Shown piece by piece: positions 8,496 through 16,263 of a DNA stretch of 39,959 nucleotides (positions within the stretch are counted from its first letter, which is position 1; each line of letters starts with the position of its first letter). Both the position numbers and the translations under genes were made by a program. The stretch comes from an uncultured Oscillospiraceae bacterium (GTDB lineage Bacteria; Bacillota; Clostridia; Oscillospirales; Oscillospiraceae). Where the stretch lies: assembly GCA_910588365.1 (NCBI GenBank), contig CAJUQS010000180.1, forward strand, positions 1-39,959, read 5' to 3'. The notes below the pieces were generated by a model. That model did no database searches, had not been told where the DNA came from, and saw only the letters and a program-made list of their open reading frames with translations.

Positions 8496-8607
8496 TCCTT
8501 CACTGCCTTCCTTTTCAAAATTAAAGGCTATTGCGGTTGCCGCGCGGCCGCGCGGCAGAGAAAGCTTCTTCTATTCCGAGCACCGGGCCTGCGCGGCCCG
8601 GACCCGC

Positions 8608-8672
8608 GCCCGCTTTTTGTGCGGACAAAAAGCGGGCAAAAAACCGCTTAGGGGCAAGCCCCCCTAAGACCC
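8608..8672 (+). repeat. dispersed double-hairpin repeat family R1, copy 1
   Basis: Two consecutive hairpins: a 13-bp stem GCCCGCTTTTTGT / ACAAAAAGCGGGC (8608-8637, loop gcgg), then CTTAGGGG / CCCCTAAG (8647-8668). The same two hairpins with different but still paired stems occur at 18025-18090, and in inverted orientation at 8865-8920. It lies in the gap between V-ATPase genes F and A. Confidence 0.7.
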
Positions 8673-8762
8673 CCCCGTTTACGGGGGCTTTTCGGACACG
8701 CTCCCAGATGAAGAGCCGCGCTGCCCCGTGAACGCGTAGTAAACCCGCTTCGCCCGGCAATC

Positions 8763-8925
8763 GGGCGCAAGGGTTGGGAACACAGACACCCAACGGCCCG
8801 CTGCACTGGCGCAGGGGCAGGATCCCTGACGAATCGTCGCGTAAACGACTCCCCCATTGGGATTCTCAAGGGCCTTTGCCCTTGAGCGCCCTTTTGGTTG
8901 CTTTTCCGGCGGGGGAAAAGGTACA
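8763..8925 (-). repeat. dispersed double-hairpin repeat family R1, copy 2 (inverted)
   Basis: Read on the minus strand this holds CTTTTCC / GGAAAAG (8901-8920), then CTCAAGGG / CCCTTGAG (8865-8886), then GTTTACGCGACGATTCGTCA (to about 8828) and a GGGTTGGG-containing tail. The same order occurs on the plus strand at 18025-18190. Copies 1 and 2 face each other within the same V-ATPase gap; no open frame with a ribosome-binding site was found in 8496-8954. Confidence 0.7.
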
Positions 8926-8954
8926 GAGCGTCCCCGCCCCGGCTGGGGGCAGAA

Positions 8955-9263
8955 TTATCCGATGTCCGCGCCCACGGCCCGCTCCACGGCGCTCTGCAGC
9001 GCCTGGGCGCCCAGGCCCAGGGAGCCGGTCTTGCCGGGGATGAGAATCACCGCGGGGGTGACGCTGGTCTTGTAGCGGGCGATGTCCGCGGGAATGTCGG
9101 CGGCCAGCTGCTCGGTGACGTATACAATGGCGTACTCGTCCTTGGCCAGCTGGTGGAGGGTATGGCGCGCCTCGTCGGTGGTCTCCACGAAATACGTGTC
9201 CAGCCCCAGGGCCTTGAAGCCCAGGACGCTGTCCCGGTCGCCCAGTACCGCGATCTTATACAT
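8955..9263 (-). CDS. atpF (ntpG): V-type ATP synthase subunit F
   Basis: A 102-aa small rotor-associated subunit that binds subunit D. The N-terminus MYKIAVLGDRDSVLGFKALG is the family hallmark. ATG 9263 matches the usual family start; an in-frame GTG at 9272 (with AAAGG upstream) is an alternative. The gene begins inside the end of subunit C (its stop is at 9256-9258), so translation is probably coupled. Confidence 0.9.
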   Translation of the reverse strand: MYKIAVLGDRDSVLGFKALGLDTYFVETTDEARHTLHQLAKDEYAIVYVTEQLAADIPADIARYKTSVTPAVILIPGKTGSLGLGAQALQSAVERAVGADIG

Positions 9264-10254
9264 AAGCCTCACGCAGCCTTTCCCGGATGGTATCCCCGCC
9301 GATGCCAGCCATGCGGCTGGACATGATGATGCGGACCGCCGTAAACTCGATCTCCTTGGCCACCAGGTAGCTGATGACCGCCTCCACGCCGAAGGGCACG
9401 CTCTTGGCCCGGGCGGCCACCGCCGTCACCGCGTCGTCGCAGGCCTTCTCGAAGGGGGTGAGGCTGCCGCCCTGGGCCGCCGCAGTCCCCAGCTCCGCCG
9501 CGCCGCGCAGCTCCGTGGGCCGGTAGAGCTCCTCCAGGCTGCCGCTGAGGGCGGCCGCCTGGACGCTGTCGGGGCTGATGGTGCCCCCCTCCACCAGAAC
9601 GCGCCTGAGCAGGTCCGCACCCTTCTTCATGCGCAGGGTGCGCACCGCGCCGCGCAGGTTGGCCGCGTCAATGGCGGCCTGCACATAGCGGGTCAGGAAG
9701 GCGCTGCCCGTGGCCCGGGCGGCGCTGAGCATCTCCCCGTAGTAGGCCCGGTCCAGCACGAAGTCGCTCAGCTGGGGGTCGCCGGTGGCGGCCAGCACCT
9801 CGCCGGCCTCGACAGCGGCCCGGCGCAGGGCCTCGGGCAGGGAGCCGTAGTCCCCCTCCGTCACCGCCCGGCGCATCTCCTCCGCGCCCACGCGGCCCGC
9901 GTCCAGCAGAAGCCTTCCGCCGTCCACGCCCACGGCCCGGGCCTTCAGCAGGGTCTTGAGGTTGTGGTAGTCGTACTTGACCTTGAACACATCCACCACC
10001 GCCTTGTCGGGTACGAAGCGGTACAGGTCCTGGAACAGCTTCTCCTGCTCCTGGGCCAGCACCGCGCTCAGCTCCCGGTCGCTGAGGCTGGAGAACTCGC
10101 CGTAGCCAATCTCGGTGAGCACCTTGGCCGCGTCCTCCGCCGTGGGCGCCTCAATCATGCGCTCCATGCGGGCGGCGGTGAGCAGATCGCGCTCCCGGCT
10201 GTGCAGGTAGGTGGAAATAAACAGATAATCGGTATCCTTTACTTTCTTTGCCAA
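9256..10254 (-). CDS. atpC (ntpC): V-type ATP synthase subunit C
   Basis: A 332-aa all-helical subunit linking the rotor ring to the central stalk (V-type C / archaeal d-subunit family). The motifs DTDYLFISTYLHSRERDLLT at the N-terminus and VFKVKYDYHNLKTLLKAR in the middle are typical. The start needs comment. The ATG at 10281 has no Shine-Dalgarno, and the ATG at 10260 directly abuts AAGGAGG. A TTG at 10254 lies six bases after AAGGAGG and gives the sequence MAKKVKDTDYLF, so I prefer that TTG. Confidence 0.88.
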   Translation of the reverse strand: MAKKVKDTDYLFISTYLHSRERDLLTAARMERMIEAPTAEDAAKVLTEIGYGEFSSLSDRELSAVLAQEQEKLFQDLYRFVPDKAVVDVFKVKYDYHNLKTLLKARAVGVDGGRLLLDAGRVGAEEMRRAVTEGDYGSLPEALRRAAVEAGEVLAATGDPQLSDFVLDRAYYGEMLSAARATGSAFLTRYVQAAIDAANLRGAVRTLRMKKGADLLRRVLVEGGTISPDSVQAAALSGSLEELYRPTELRGAAELGTAAAQGGSLTPFEKACDDAVTAVAARAKSVPFGVEAVISYLVAKEIEFTAVRIIMSSRMAGIGGDTIRERLREAYV

Positions 10255-10295
10255 AGCCATCCTCCTTTCTTGCAGTTGCATTCATTGGATTGGCT

Positions 10296-10988
10296 TTAAG
10301 CGAACAGGATGGCGGCAACCTCCGCCGTCATCTCCTCGCGGAGGACCCGCAGCTCCGTTTCAAACGCGCAGTTGACCTCCACGTTCCCGTCCCGCAGGGT
10401 GAGGCCGCCCTCCATCTCCCGGGTCTCCCCGGCGAGGGTGAGCATGGCCGTCCCCTGGAGGAGGGCGCTGGCGCCGGTGACCGCCTTGGACAGGAGCTTG
10501 CCTGCCTTGCCGCCCTTGGCCGCCGCCTTGGAGGCCGCCTCGGGAGCCGCGGCCTCGGCCAGCAGGGCGTTGGCCTTCGCCGTCACCTGCTCGCCCACAC
10601 GCTTGCGGTCTTTGGCGTTGAGCAGGATCTCCTCCCGGCCGGTCTTGGCCGCGCGCACCGCCATGCGGGCCAGAAGGTCCGCGTACTGGTCGTCGGGCAG
10701 CTTCAGAAGCTGCTTCTTCGCCCGGTTGAATGCCTCGTCCAGGCAGGCCTGCTTGGCGGCCAGCATCTGCTTTTTCGCCTCCATGCGGGCCGCGCTCTCC
10801 AGGCGCTCTGCCTGGCGCCTGGCGGCCTCCCGGCCGGCCTCGGCGGCCGCCTTGGCCTCCGCGTCGGCCTTCCCCTGGTACTCGGTGCGCAGGCCGGCAG
10901 CCTTCTCCTCCGCCTCGCGGAGGATTTTGCCCACCTCGGCCTTGGTGTCGGTCTCGATGCGCGCGGTGATTTTTTCAATTCCGTTCAT
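10296..10988 (-). CDS. atpE (ntpE): V-type ATP synthase subunit E
   Basis: A 230-aa peripheral-stalk subunit. The N-terminal two-thirds is a long alanine- and charge-rich coiled coil (residues ~5-110) that pairs with the G/H subunit. The C-terminal globular part contains the family-like stretch GGLTLRDGNVEVNCAFET and attaches to the A3B3 head. AAAGGGGA precedes the ATG. An insert rich in Ala/Lys near residues 140-160 makes it slightly longer than many homologues. Confidence 0.88.
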   Translation of the reverse strand: MNGIEKITARIETDTKAEVGKILREAEEKAAGLRTEYQGKADAEAKAAAEAGREAARRQAERLESAARMEAKKQMLAAKQACLDEAFNRAKKQLLKLPDDQYADLLARMAVRAAKTGREEILLNAKDRKRVGEQVTAKANALLAEAAAPEAASKAAAKGGKAGKLLSKAVTGASALLQGTAMLTLAGETREMEGGLTLRDGNVEVNCAFETELRVLREEMTAEVAAILFA

Positions 10989-11015
10989 ATCGAATCCCCT
11001 TTTCTTACGGGATGA

Positions 11016-11510
11016 TTACAGCTGGAGCAGCATCAGCATGGAAGCAAGCAGAGACAGAATGGCGTAGAACTCAACGATACCGCAGAGGATCAGGCCCTTG
11101 GACCAGTCGTCGGGCTTCTTGGCCAGGATGTTGATGGAGCCGGCGGCCACGCGGCCCTGGGCGATGGCGGACAGCAGGCCGCCGATGGCCATGGGCATAC
11201 AGGCGGCGAAGTAGGCCAGACCCTGCTGGACGGTCATGGAGCCGGCCACGGCGGCGGCGTTGCCCATGAAGTTCATGCGGATGAGGGCGAAGAACCAGAC
11301 GACCATGCCGTACAGGCCCTGGGTACCGGGGAGCAGCTGCAGGACCATGACCTTACCGGACTTGGAGGGGTCCTCGCACAGAAGGCCGGTACCGGCCTCG
11401 CCGGCGATGCCGGTGCCCTTGGCGGAGCCAACGCAGCTCAGGCCGACTGCCAGGCCGGAGCCCAGCAGAGCCAGCGCCAGGCCGCCGAAAGAATCAAGAA
11501 AACCGTTCAT
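11016..11510 (-). CDS. ntpK: V-type ATP synthase subunit K (rotor ring proteolipid), probably Na+-binding
   Basis: A 164-aa membrane protein with four transmembrane helices in two related hairpins, forming the ion-translocating ring. The ion-site residues established for the Na+ V-ATPase of Enterococcus hirae (Leu61, Thr64, Gln65, Gln110, Glu139) appear conserved here as Leu60, Thr63, Gln64 (in LLPGTQGLYG), Gln118 (in AIAQGR) and Glu147 (in GIVEFYAI). This suggests Na+ rather than H+ coupling. AAGGAGGAAATT gives a near-perfect ribosome-binding site, in keeping with the many copies needed per complex. Confidence 0.93.
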   Translation of the reverse strand: MNGFLDSFGGLALALLGSGLAVGLSCVGSAKGTGIAGEAGTGLLCEDPSKSGKVMVLQLLPGTQGLYGMVVWFFALIRMNFMGNAAAVAGSMTVQQGLAYFAACMPMAIGGLLSAIAQGRVAAGSINILAKKPDDWSKGLILCGIVEFYAILSLLASMLMLLQL

Positions 11511-11523
11511 AGTAATTTCCTCC

Positions 11524-13470
11524 TTATTCCTTTTCGATGTCTACGTATTTGGTGTTGATATTCAAGGGACGGAAGGGCTTGCCGCCGTCCTCATAGAACC
11601 GGCCGAAGAATTCCAGGCACTGCAGGCGCATGTCGTGGACGAAGCAGCCCAGGATGTTCAGCGCGAAGTTCAGCGCGTTGCCGATCATGGCGATGATGAA
11701 GAAGGTGAAGATGTTGCCGGTGATTGCGCCCAGCTTGTTGAACACCTGGGCCACCACCGCGCCGGCCAGCATCAGGGCCATGAGGCGGGAGTAGGACATG
11801 ATGTCGCTGAAATAACCGGTGATGTTGTTATAGAGTGAGCCGAAAATGCCCATCACCTTGCCGACGACGCCCTGCTTGCCATAGCCCTGGGTCAGCACCA
11901 GGATGACCAGGATGGCGATGATCATGGGCGTCACCAGCCCGGTGGCGGCGGCCGCGCCGGCGCAGGCGAACACGGCGAACCACGCGCCCTCGTTGCAGAT
12001 GGCCGCCATGGTCTCGCCCCGCTTGATCTGCTTGTACATGCTCACGCCCATGCCGGTGAAAATCTGGATGACGCCCAGAACCAGCGAGCCCATCAGGACT
12101 GCCAGCGCGTCGTCCAGCGGGGAGAACAGGGACCACAGGGGGACGCTCTCGGGATCCACGCCGGTGAGGATGCCCCGCATCTGGGGGATCAGATCCCCGA
12201 AGAAGCCGCCGGTCAGCGCGCCCCAGATAAAGGTGCTGATGCCGCACAGGCCCATCAGGGGGATCATGTAGCGCATGGTCGCGCCGTTGGGCTTCGCCTT
12301 CTTCATGATGACCGCGGAGAGGATCATCATGATGAGGCCGTAGCCCATATCCGCCATCATCATGCCGTAAAACAGGATGAAGAACGGCGCCATCAGGGGG
12401 TTGGGGTCCACGGAGCCGTAGGCCGGCAGGGAGTACATGTCCGTGACCATGTTCATCGGGCGCACCAGCTTGCCGTTTCGCAGCTCCACCGGCACGTCGG
12501 GGTATTCCTCCTCCTTGGGGTCCTCCAGCTCATAGGCGCAGTCGAATTTCGCCAGGGCCCGCTCCAGCTCGGGGATCTCCGGCTGGGAGGCCCAGCCGTC
12601 CAGGAACAGGATGGAGCCGCCGGAGAGCAGGCGCTCCTTGGCGCTCTCGGTGGCCACGATCTGCTCCACCCGGTCCGTACCGGCCTTCAGCTCGTCCAGG
12701 CACCCGCCCATCTTCCGGATGGCCTCGATCTCCTTCTCCCGCCGGGACTGGATGCCGGACAGCTCCCGGTCCAGCGCCTGGATGTTCTCCTTGACCGTGC
12801 CGGTCAGATCCTTGAGCTGGGCGAAGCTGAAGCCGAACGCGCGCAGCGCGTCCAGCACCTCCTGGCGGCACCCGTTGTGCACGAGAATCTCCAGGTACTT
12901 CTGCTCCCGGTCAGAGGACAGCTCGCGCACGGACGCCTGACCCGCGGCCTCCGCCGCGCCGGCCAGGGCGTGGAAGTCCGCCGTGCTGGGAACGGTGCCC
13001 AGCAGCACGGACGTCTGGGCGGTGCCCTTCACCTCCAGGGGCACGTCGTACACGGACCAGGGCGCCAGGGCCTGCTGGTCGGCGTGGAGGCGGGCCTCCT
13101 GGGCGCTCAGCTGCCCCACCGTGCGGGCGTGGCCGTTGATCGCCGCCGCCTTCTCCAGGACCGCGCGGCGCGCCTCCCGGTCCAGCAGGTCGGACTCCTT
13201 CAGTCGCGCCCTCTGCGCAAACAAGCTCCCCTTCAGGGGAGCGTACTGGCGCAGCACCTCGATGGCGTGCTGCAGCTCGGTCAGATCCGCCCTGGCGTCC
13301 GCGAGGGCGGAGGTTTCCCGGTGCAGCAGGGAGGCGTACGCCTCGTCGGCCAGGTACTCCGTGGGCTCCCGGAGCTCCACACAGCCCACATGAAGCAGGC
13401 TCGACAGCAGCGCGTCCCTGTCCTCGGCAAGGGCGATGAGCCGGACCCGTTTCATCTTGGTAATGGCCAT
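11524..13470 (-). CDS. ntpI: V-type ATP synthase subunit I (stator a-subunit)
   Basis: A 648-aa protein. The N-terminal ~330 residues are cytosolic and coiled-coil rich, and bind the peripheral stalks. The C-terminal half has about seven to eight transmembrane helices that form the ion half-channels next to the K ring. The loop YGMMMADMGYGLIMM and the sequence FSDIMSYSRLMALMLAG are strong family markers. The ATG follows directly after the stop of the upstream G/H gene (TAAATG), so the two are coupled. Length is normal. Confidence 0.94.
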   Translation of the reverse strand: MAITKMKRVRLIALAEDRDALLSSLLHVGCVELREPTEYLADEAYASLLHRETSALADARADLTELQHAIEVLRQYAPLKGSLFAQRARLKESDLLDREARRAVLEKAAAINGHARTVGQLSAQEARLHADQQALAPWSVYDVPLEVKGTAQTSVLLGTVPSTADFHALAGAAEAAGQASVRELSSDREQKYLEILVHNGCRQEVLDALRAFGFSFAQLKDLTGTVKENIQALDRELSGIQSRREKEIEAIRKMGGCLDELKAGTDRVEQIVATESAKERLLSGGSILFLDGWASQPEIPELERALAKFDCAYELEDPKEEEYPDVPVELRNGKLVRPMNMVTDMYSLPAYGSVDPNPLMAPFFILFYGMMMADMGYGLIMMILSAVIMKKAKPNGATMRYMIPLMGLCGISTFIWGALTGGFFGDLIPQMRGILTGVDPESVPLWSLFSPLDDALAVLMGSLVLGVIQIFTGMGVSMYKQIKRGETMAAICNEGAWFAVFACAGAAAATGLVTPMIIAILVILVLTQGYGKQGVVGKVMGIFGSLYNNITGYFSDIMSYSRLMALMLAGAVVAQVFNKLGAITGNIFTFFIIAMIGNALNFALNILGCFVHDMRLQCLEFFGRFYEDGGKPFRPLNINTKYVDIEKE

Positions 13471-13785
13471 TTAACTCTCTACCACCCTTCCTAAGATCGC
13501 CTGCGCCGCTTTATCCATGCGCTTTTCCGCATCGGATTTCAGCTTCGCGCAGTCCTTCGCCGCCTGGGCGAGGATCTCCTCTCGCCGGACGGCGGCCTGT
13601 TCCTCCGCCTTCTTCATGGCGGCGGCAGCCTCCCCGGCGGACTTCTCCCTGCCCTTCTGAAGCAGGGCGCGTCCCTCCCGCTCGGCGTCCGCAAGCAGTT
13701 TCTGCGCCTGTGCCTTGGCGTCTGCCTTGGCGCGCTCCATGCCGTCCTCCACCGCGCGGATTTTCGTTATGGCTTCCAGTGACAT
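13471..13785 (-). CDS. ntpF: V-type ATP synthase G/H subunit
   Basis: A 104-aa, almost wholly helical, Ala/Lys/Glu-rich peripheral-stalk subunit that pairs with E (NtpF or AhaH type). It is the first gene of the operon and abuts gene I. GGGGTGAGAG precedes the ATG. Sequence identity in this family is low, so the call rests largely on length, coiled-coil nature and position. Confidence 0.85.
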   Translation of the reverse strand: MSLEAITKIRAVEDGMERAKADAKAQAQKLLADAEREGRALLQKGREKSAGEAAAAMKKAEEQAAVRREEILAQAAKDCAKLKSDAEKRMDKAAQAILGRVVES

Positions 13786-13899
13786 TCTCTCACCCCTTTT
13801 CGATTGATCTACTCGGGAAATTCTCCCTTTCTACCTCGTTTTGAACCTGGATTGTTCTCTCATTCCCACCAGATTTCTCCGATAGAAAAGGTGTTAAAC

Positions 13900-13930
13900 A
13901 GTATAGCACAATCCTCCCAGCGGTTCCAGT
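13900..13930 (-). promoter_or_regulatory. extended -10 promoter for the V-ATPase operon
   Basis: On the minus strand TGCTATACT gives an extended -10 (TATACT at 13900-13905) with a weak -35 (TGGAAC) about 18 bp upstream. It would leave an untranslated leader of roughly 110 nt before the G/H gene. The rest of 13786-14045 is AT-rich with no gene. Confidence 0.55.
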
Positions 13931-14048
13931 AATTTTCTCAAGAAAACTTCGGTTCAGCGAAAGTATCTATTTGACCGGTGAAACAGCCCCCGTTTTTGTC
14001 TATTATGCCTATTCCGACAAATAAGTTCCCATCTCGTCACAAAATCGA

Positions 14049-14079
14049 GGAAGACCGCCGGATTCCTCCGCGGTCTTCC
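14049..14079 (-). terminator. terminator of the DUF4015 gene
   Basis: A 10-bp stem GGAAGACCGC (14049-14058) / GCGGTCTTCC (14070-14079). Read on the minus strand it is followed by TCGATTTTG. It lies just beyond the stop of the DUF4015 gene and upstream of the V-ATPase promoter. Confidence 0.7.
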
Positions 14080-14093
14080 CCGAATCGTTCATT

Positions 14094-15200
14094 TTATCCC
14101 GCCTGGACGCACCAGTTTCCCTCCACGGCGGCGGCCGTCAGCGGCACCAGCGCGGGGACCGCCCCCCCGGCCGCGAACGCGGCCAGCCGGGCCTGGGCGG
14201 CGGCCGGGTCAGCCGTGGCCACGTAGACCGCGTCCACCAGCGGCAGCATGGCCGCCAGGCTCTGGCCGGACTCCTCGTCGGCCCCGGTCTGAAGCAGCTC
14301 CTCCGTCACCAGCAGGCTCAGCCGGGTGCCGTAGGGCTCCAGGGCATCCCGCAGCTGCTGGAGCAGCAGGGTCAGGGCCTCGGTCTTGCCCATGGTGTTG
14401 CCGGAGTAGTCGATCTTTTGCAGCTTTCCCTCCGCGGGGTAGGCGAATTCCTCCAGAAGAATCTCGTCAAAGCCCAGCTGGGCGCACTCCATGGCCAGGC
14501 CGATGACATAGCTCCTGGCCAGCTCCTTGGACGGGTCCAGCCAGTGATAGGAGTGGCTGTCATACCAGACGTAGCCGTTGCGCTGGCAGACGGCGGCCTC
14601 CTTCATGTTGGCGAAGGCGTAGTAGCTGTCGTGGAGGGCGTTGAAGCGGGCCACGGCCACCGTCCCCTCCTGGGCGCACAGGGCCGAGACCGTCTCCGCC
14701 GCCGCCGCGTCCGCGGCCACCGCCTTCTGCAGGGCCGCGCCGGAGGCGTAGCGCACCAGGCCCGTATTGTCCCGCACCTGCCACAGGAAGCCGTTGGCCG
14801 AGAACGCGGCCAGCTGGGCCGACAGCGCGGCGGCGTCCGCCGGCAGCGCCGCCAGCTCCACCAGATGGCGCTCGCCGTACACGTCCGCCGGGGGCTCCGG
14901 TTCCGCCTCCGGCTCCGGCGGCTGCACCGGCTCCCCGGGGGCGTCCACCACCACGTTCACTGCCGGCTCCTGCTCGTCCTCCTCCTCAGGCGCCGCGGCC
15001 GCCGGACGGGGCGGGACCGGCAGGTCAACCCGCCCCACCAGGGGCAGCTCCAGGTACATCCCGCCGTCGTATGTGTAGGAAATATATCGCTGTATCACCA
15101 AAAATCCACAGGCAGCCACCAGAATGACGGCCAGCAGGATAATCAGCAGGCGCGTACCCGCCGAATGCCGGCCCCGGTAGCTCTGGTATCCCTTTGCCAC
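14094..15200 (-). CDS. membrane-anchored putative glycoside hydrolase (DUF4015-like)
   Basis: A 368-aa protein. One transmembrane helix at residues ~17-37 places the rest outside the cell. A Pro/Glu-rich linker (residues ~68-105) leads to a TIM-barrel-like domain. The motif HWLDPSKELARSYVIGLAME, followed by LGFDEILLEEFAYP, matches the DUF4015 putative glycoside hydrolase family, in which a conserved acidic residue follows the strand. Substrate unknown; a cell-surface polysaccharide is a guess. The start is GTG 15200 with AGAGGAAC five bases upstream. It appears monocistronic. Confidence 0.75.
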   Translation of the reverse strand: MAKGYQSYRGRHSAGTRLLIILLAVILVAACGFLVIQRYISYTYDGGMYLELPLVGRVDLPVPPRPAAAAPEEEDEQEPAVNVVVDAPGEPVQPPEPEAEPEPPADVYGERHLVELAALPADAAALSAQLAAFSANGFLWQVRDNTGLVRYASGAALQKAVAADAAAAETVSALCAQEGTVAVARFNALHDSYYAFANMKEAAVCQRNGYVWYDSHSYHWLDPSKELARSYVIGLAMECAQLGFDEILLEEFAYPAEGKLQKIDYSGNTMGKTEALTLLLQQLRDALEPYGTRLSLLVTEELLQTGADEESGQSLAAMLPLVDAVYVATADPAAAQARLAAFAAGGAVPALVPLTAAAVEGNWCVQAG

Positions 15201-15253
15201 AGGCGTTCCTCTTTTCTTCGTCTGTATTGTATATGGATATGCTTCTTCTCCTT

Positions 15254-15283
15254 ACCATACCACATTTGCCCGGGAACATGCAA
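15254..15283 (-). promoter_or_regulatory. promoter for the DUF4015 gene
   Basis: On the minus strand TTGCAT (15278-15283), an 18-bp spacer, and TATGGT (15254-15259). It lies about 55 bp upstream of the GTG start. Confidence 0.5.
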
Positions 15284-15379
15284 CAGTATTTTGGAAATTT
15301 TGCGTCAATTCCCCACTATTTTCCCCGTTTGCCCCCGCAGTCCGCCGCCAGGGATGCAGAGCGTCCCCGGCGGAAGATT

Positions 15380-16261
15380 CTAACGGTGCATCCCGTCCAC
15401 GATGCGCTTCGAGTATTCGATAAACTGCCCCACCACGGGCGTGGCCTCGGCCAGCGAGGGGACGGCGATGCCGATGTGCCGGCTGGCCGGCGGGTCCAGG
15501 GGCAGGGCCCGCACGTTGTCCCGCCGCCCCTGCAGCACCAGCTGGGAGAGGATGCTCACCCCCAGGCCGTGCTCCACCATGGAGAGGATGGCCGCGTCCT
15601 CCACGGCGGTGTTGCTGCGGATGTCCGGCCGCACGAGCTGGGCCTCGAACACGCCCAGGATGTCCAGATCAAAGCCCAGGGAGGGCATGAGGAACTCCCG
15701 GCCGCCGAAGGCCTCCACCGGGAAGCTCGCCCCCTCCCCCGCCGGGTCGTCCGGGGGCAGGATGGCCAGCAGCGGGTCGTCCCACAGCGGCACCCAGTCG
15801 TAGCGCCCCCGGTCCTGGCGGCTGGCGAAGCTGAGATCCACCTTGTCCTCCCGGATCCAGCGGTACATCTCGTCCACGCTGCCCATGCGGATGTCCACGG
15901 ACACGTCCGGGAACTCCCAGCGGAACTGCTGGACAATGGTGGGCAGCCAGTGCATGCAGATGCTGGAGTAGGCCGCCACCCGCACACTCTCCCGCTTGAG
16001 GCTTCCCTGGGCGGCAATCTGGCCCTCCAGCCGCCGGTTGGCCTCCACCAGCTCTCGGATGGCCGGCAGCAGCCGCTCCCCGGCGGCGGTGAGGCGCACC
16101 CCGTACCGGTCCCGGAGCAGCAGGGGGAAGCCCACCTCCCGCTCCAGGCCGTTCATCATGTGGGTCAGCCCCGACTGGGTAGCGCCCAGCCGGGCCGCCG
16201 CCCGGGTGAAGCTGCCCAACTCCACCGCGGCCAGCAGGGCCTCCCACTTCTTCGTCTCCAC
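15380..16261 (-). CDS. LysR family transcriptional regulator
   Basis: A 293-aa regulator. Residues 1-60 form the LysR winged helix-turn-helix (LGSFTRAAARLGATQSGLTHMMNGLE); the C-terminal ~200 residues are the substrate-binding-protein-like effector domain. The start is GTG 16261, two bases after the stop of the M3 peptidase gene and without its own clear Shine-Dalgarno, so it is translated by coupling. LysR regulators are usually divergent from their targets. This one is downstream of and co-transcribed with the peptidase gene, so its target may be elsewhere or autoregulation may act on the whole unit. Confidence 0.88.
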   Translation of the reverse strand: METKKWEALLAAVELGSFTRAAARLGATQSGLTHMMNGLEREVGFPLLLRDRYGVRLTAAGERLLPAIRELVEANRRLEGQIAAQGSLKRESVRVAAYSSICMHWLPTIVQQFRWEFPDVSVDIRMGSVDEMYRWIREDKVDLSFASRQDRGRYDWVPLWDDPLLAILPPDDPAGEGASFPVEAFGGREFLMPSLGFDLDILGVFEAQLVRPDIRSNTAVEDAAILSMVEHGLGVSILSQLVLQGRRDNVRALPLDPPASRHIGIAVPSLAEATPVVGQFIEYSKRIVDGMHR

Positions 16262-16263
16262 GG

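Noticed and set aside
5620..8651. Two very long plus-strand open frames (445 and 568 codons) opposite V-ATPase genes A and B
   Set aside because: They are antisense to strongly conserved catalytic genes, rich in Gly/Leu/Val/His as expected of a GC-rich complementary strand, and have no recognisable domains.
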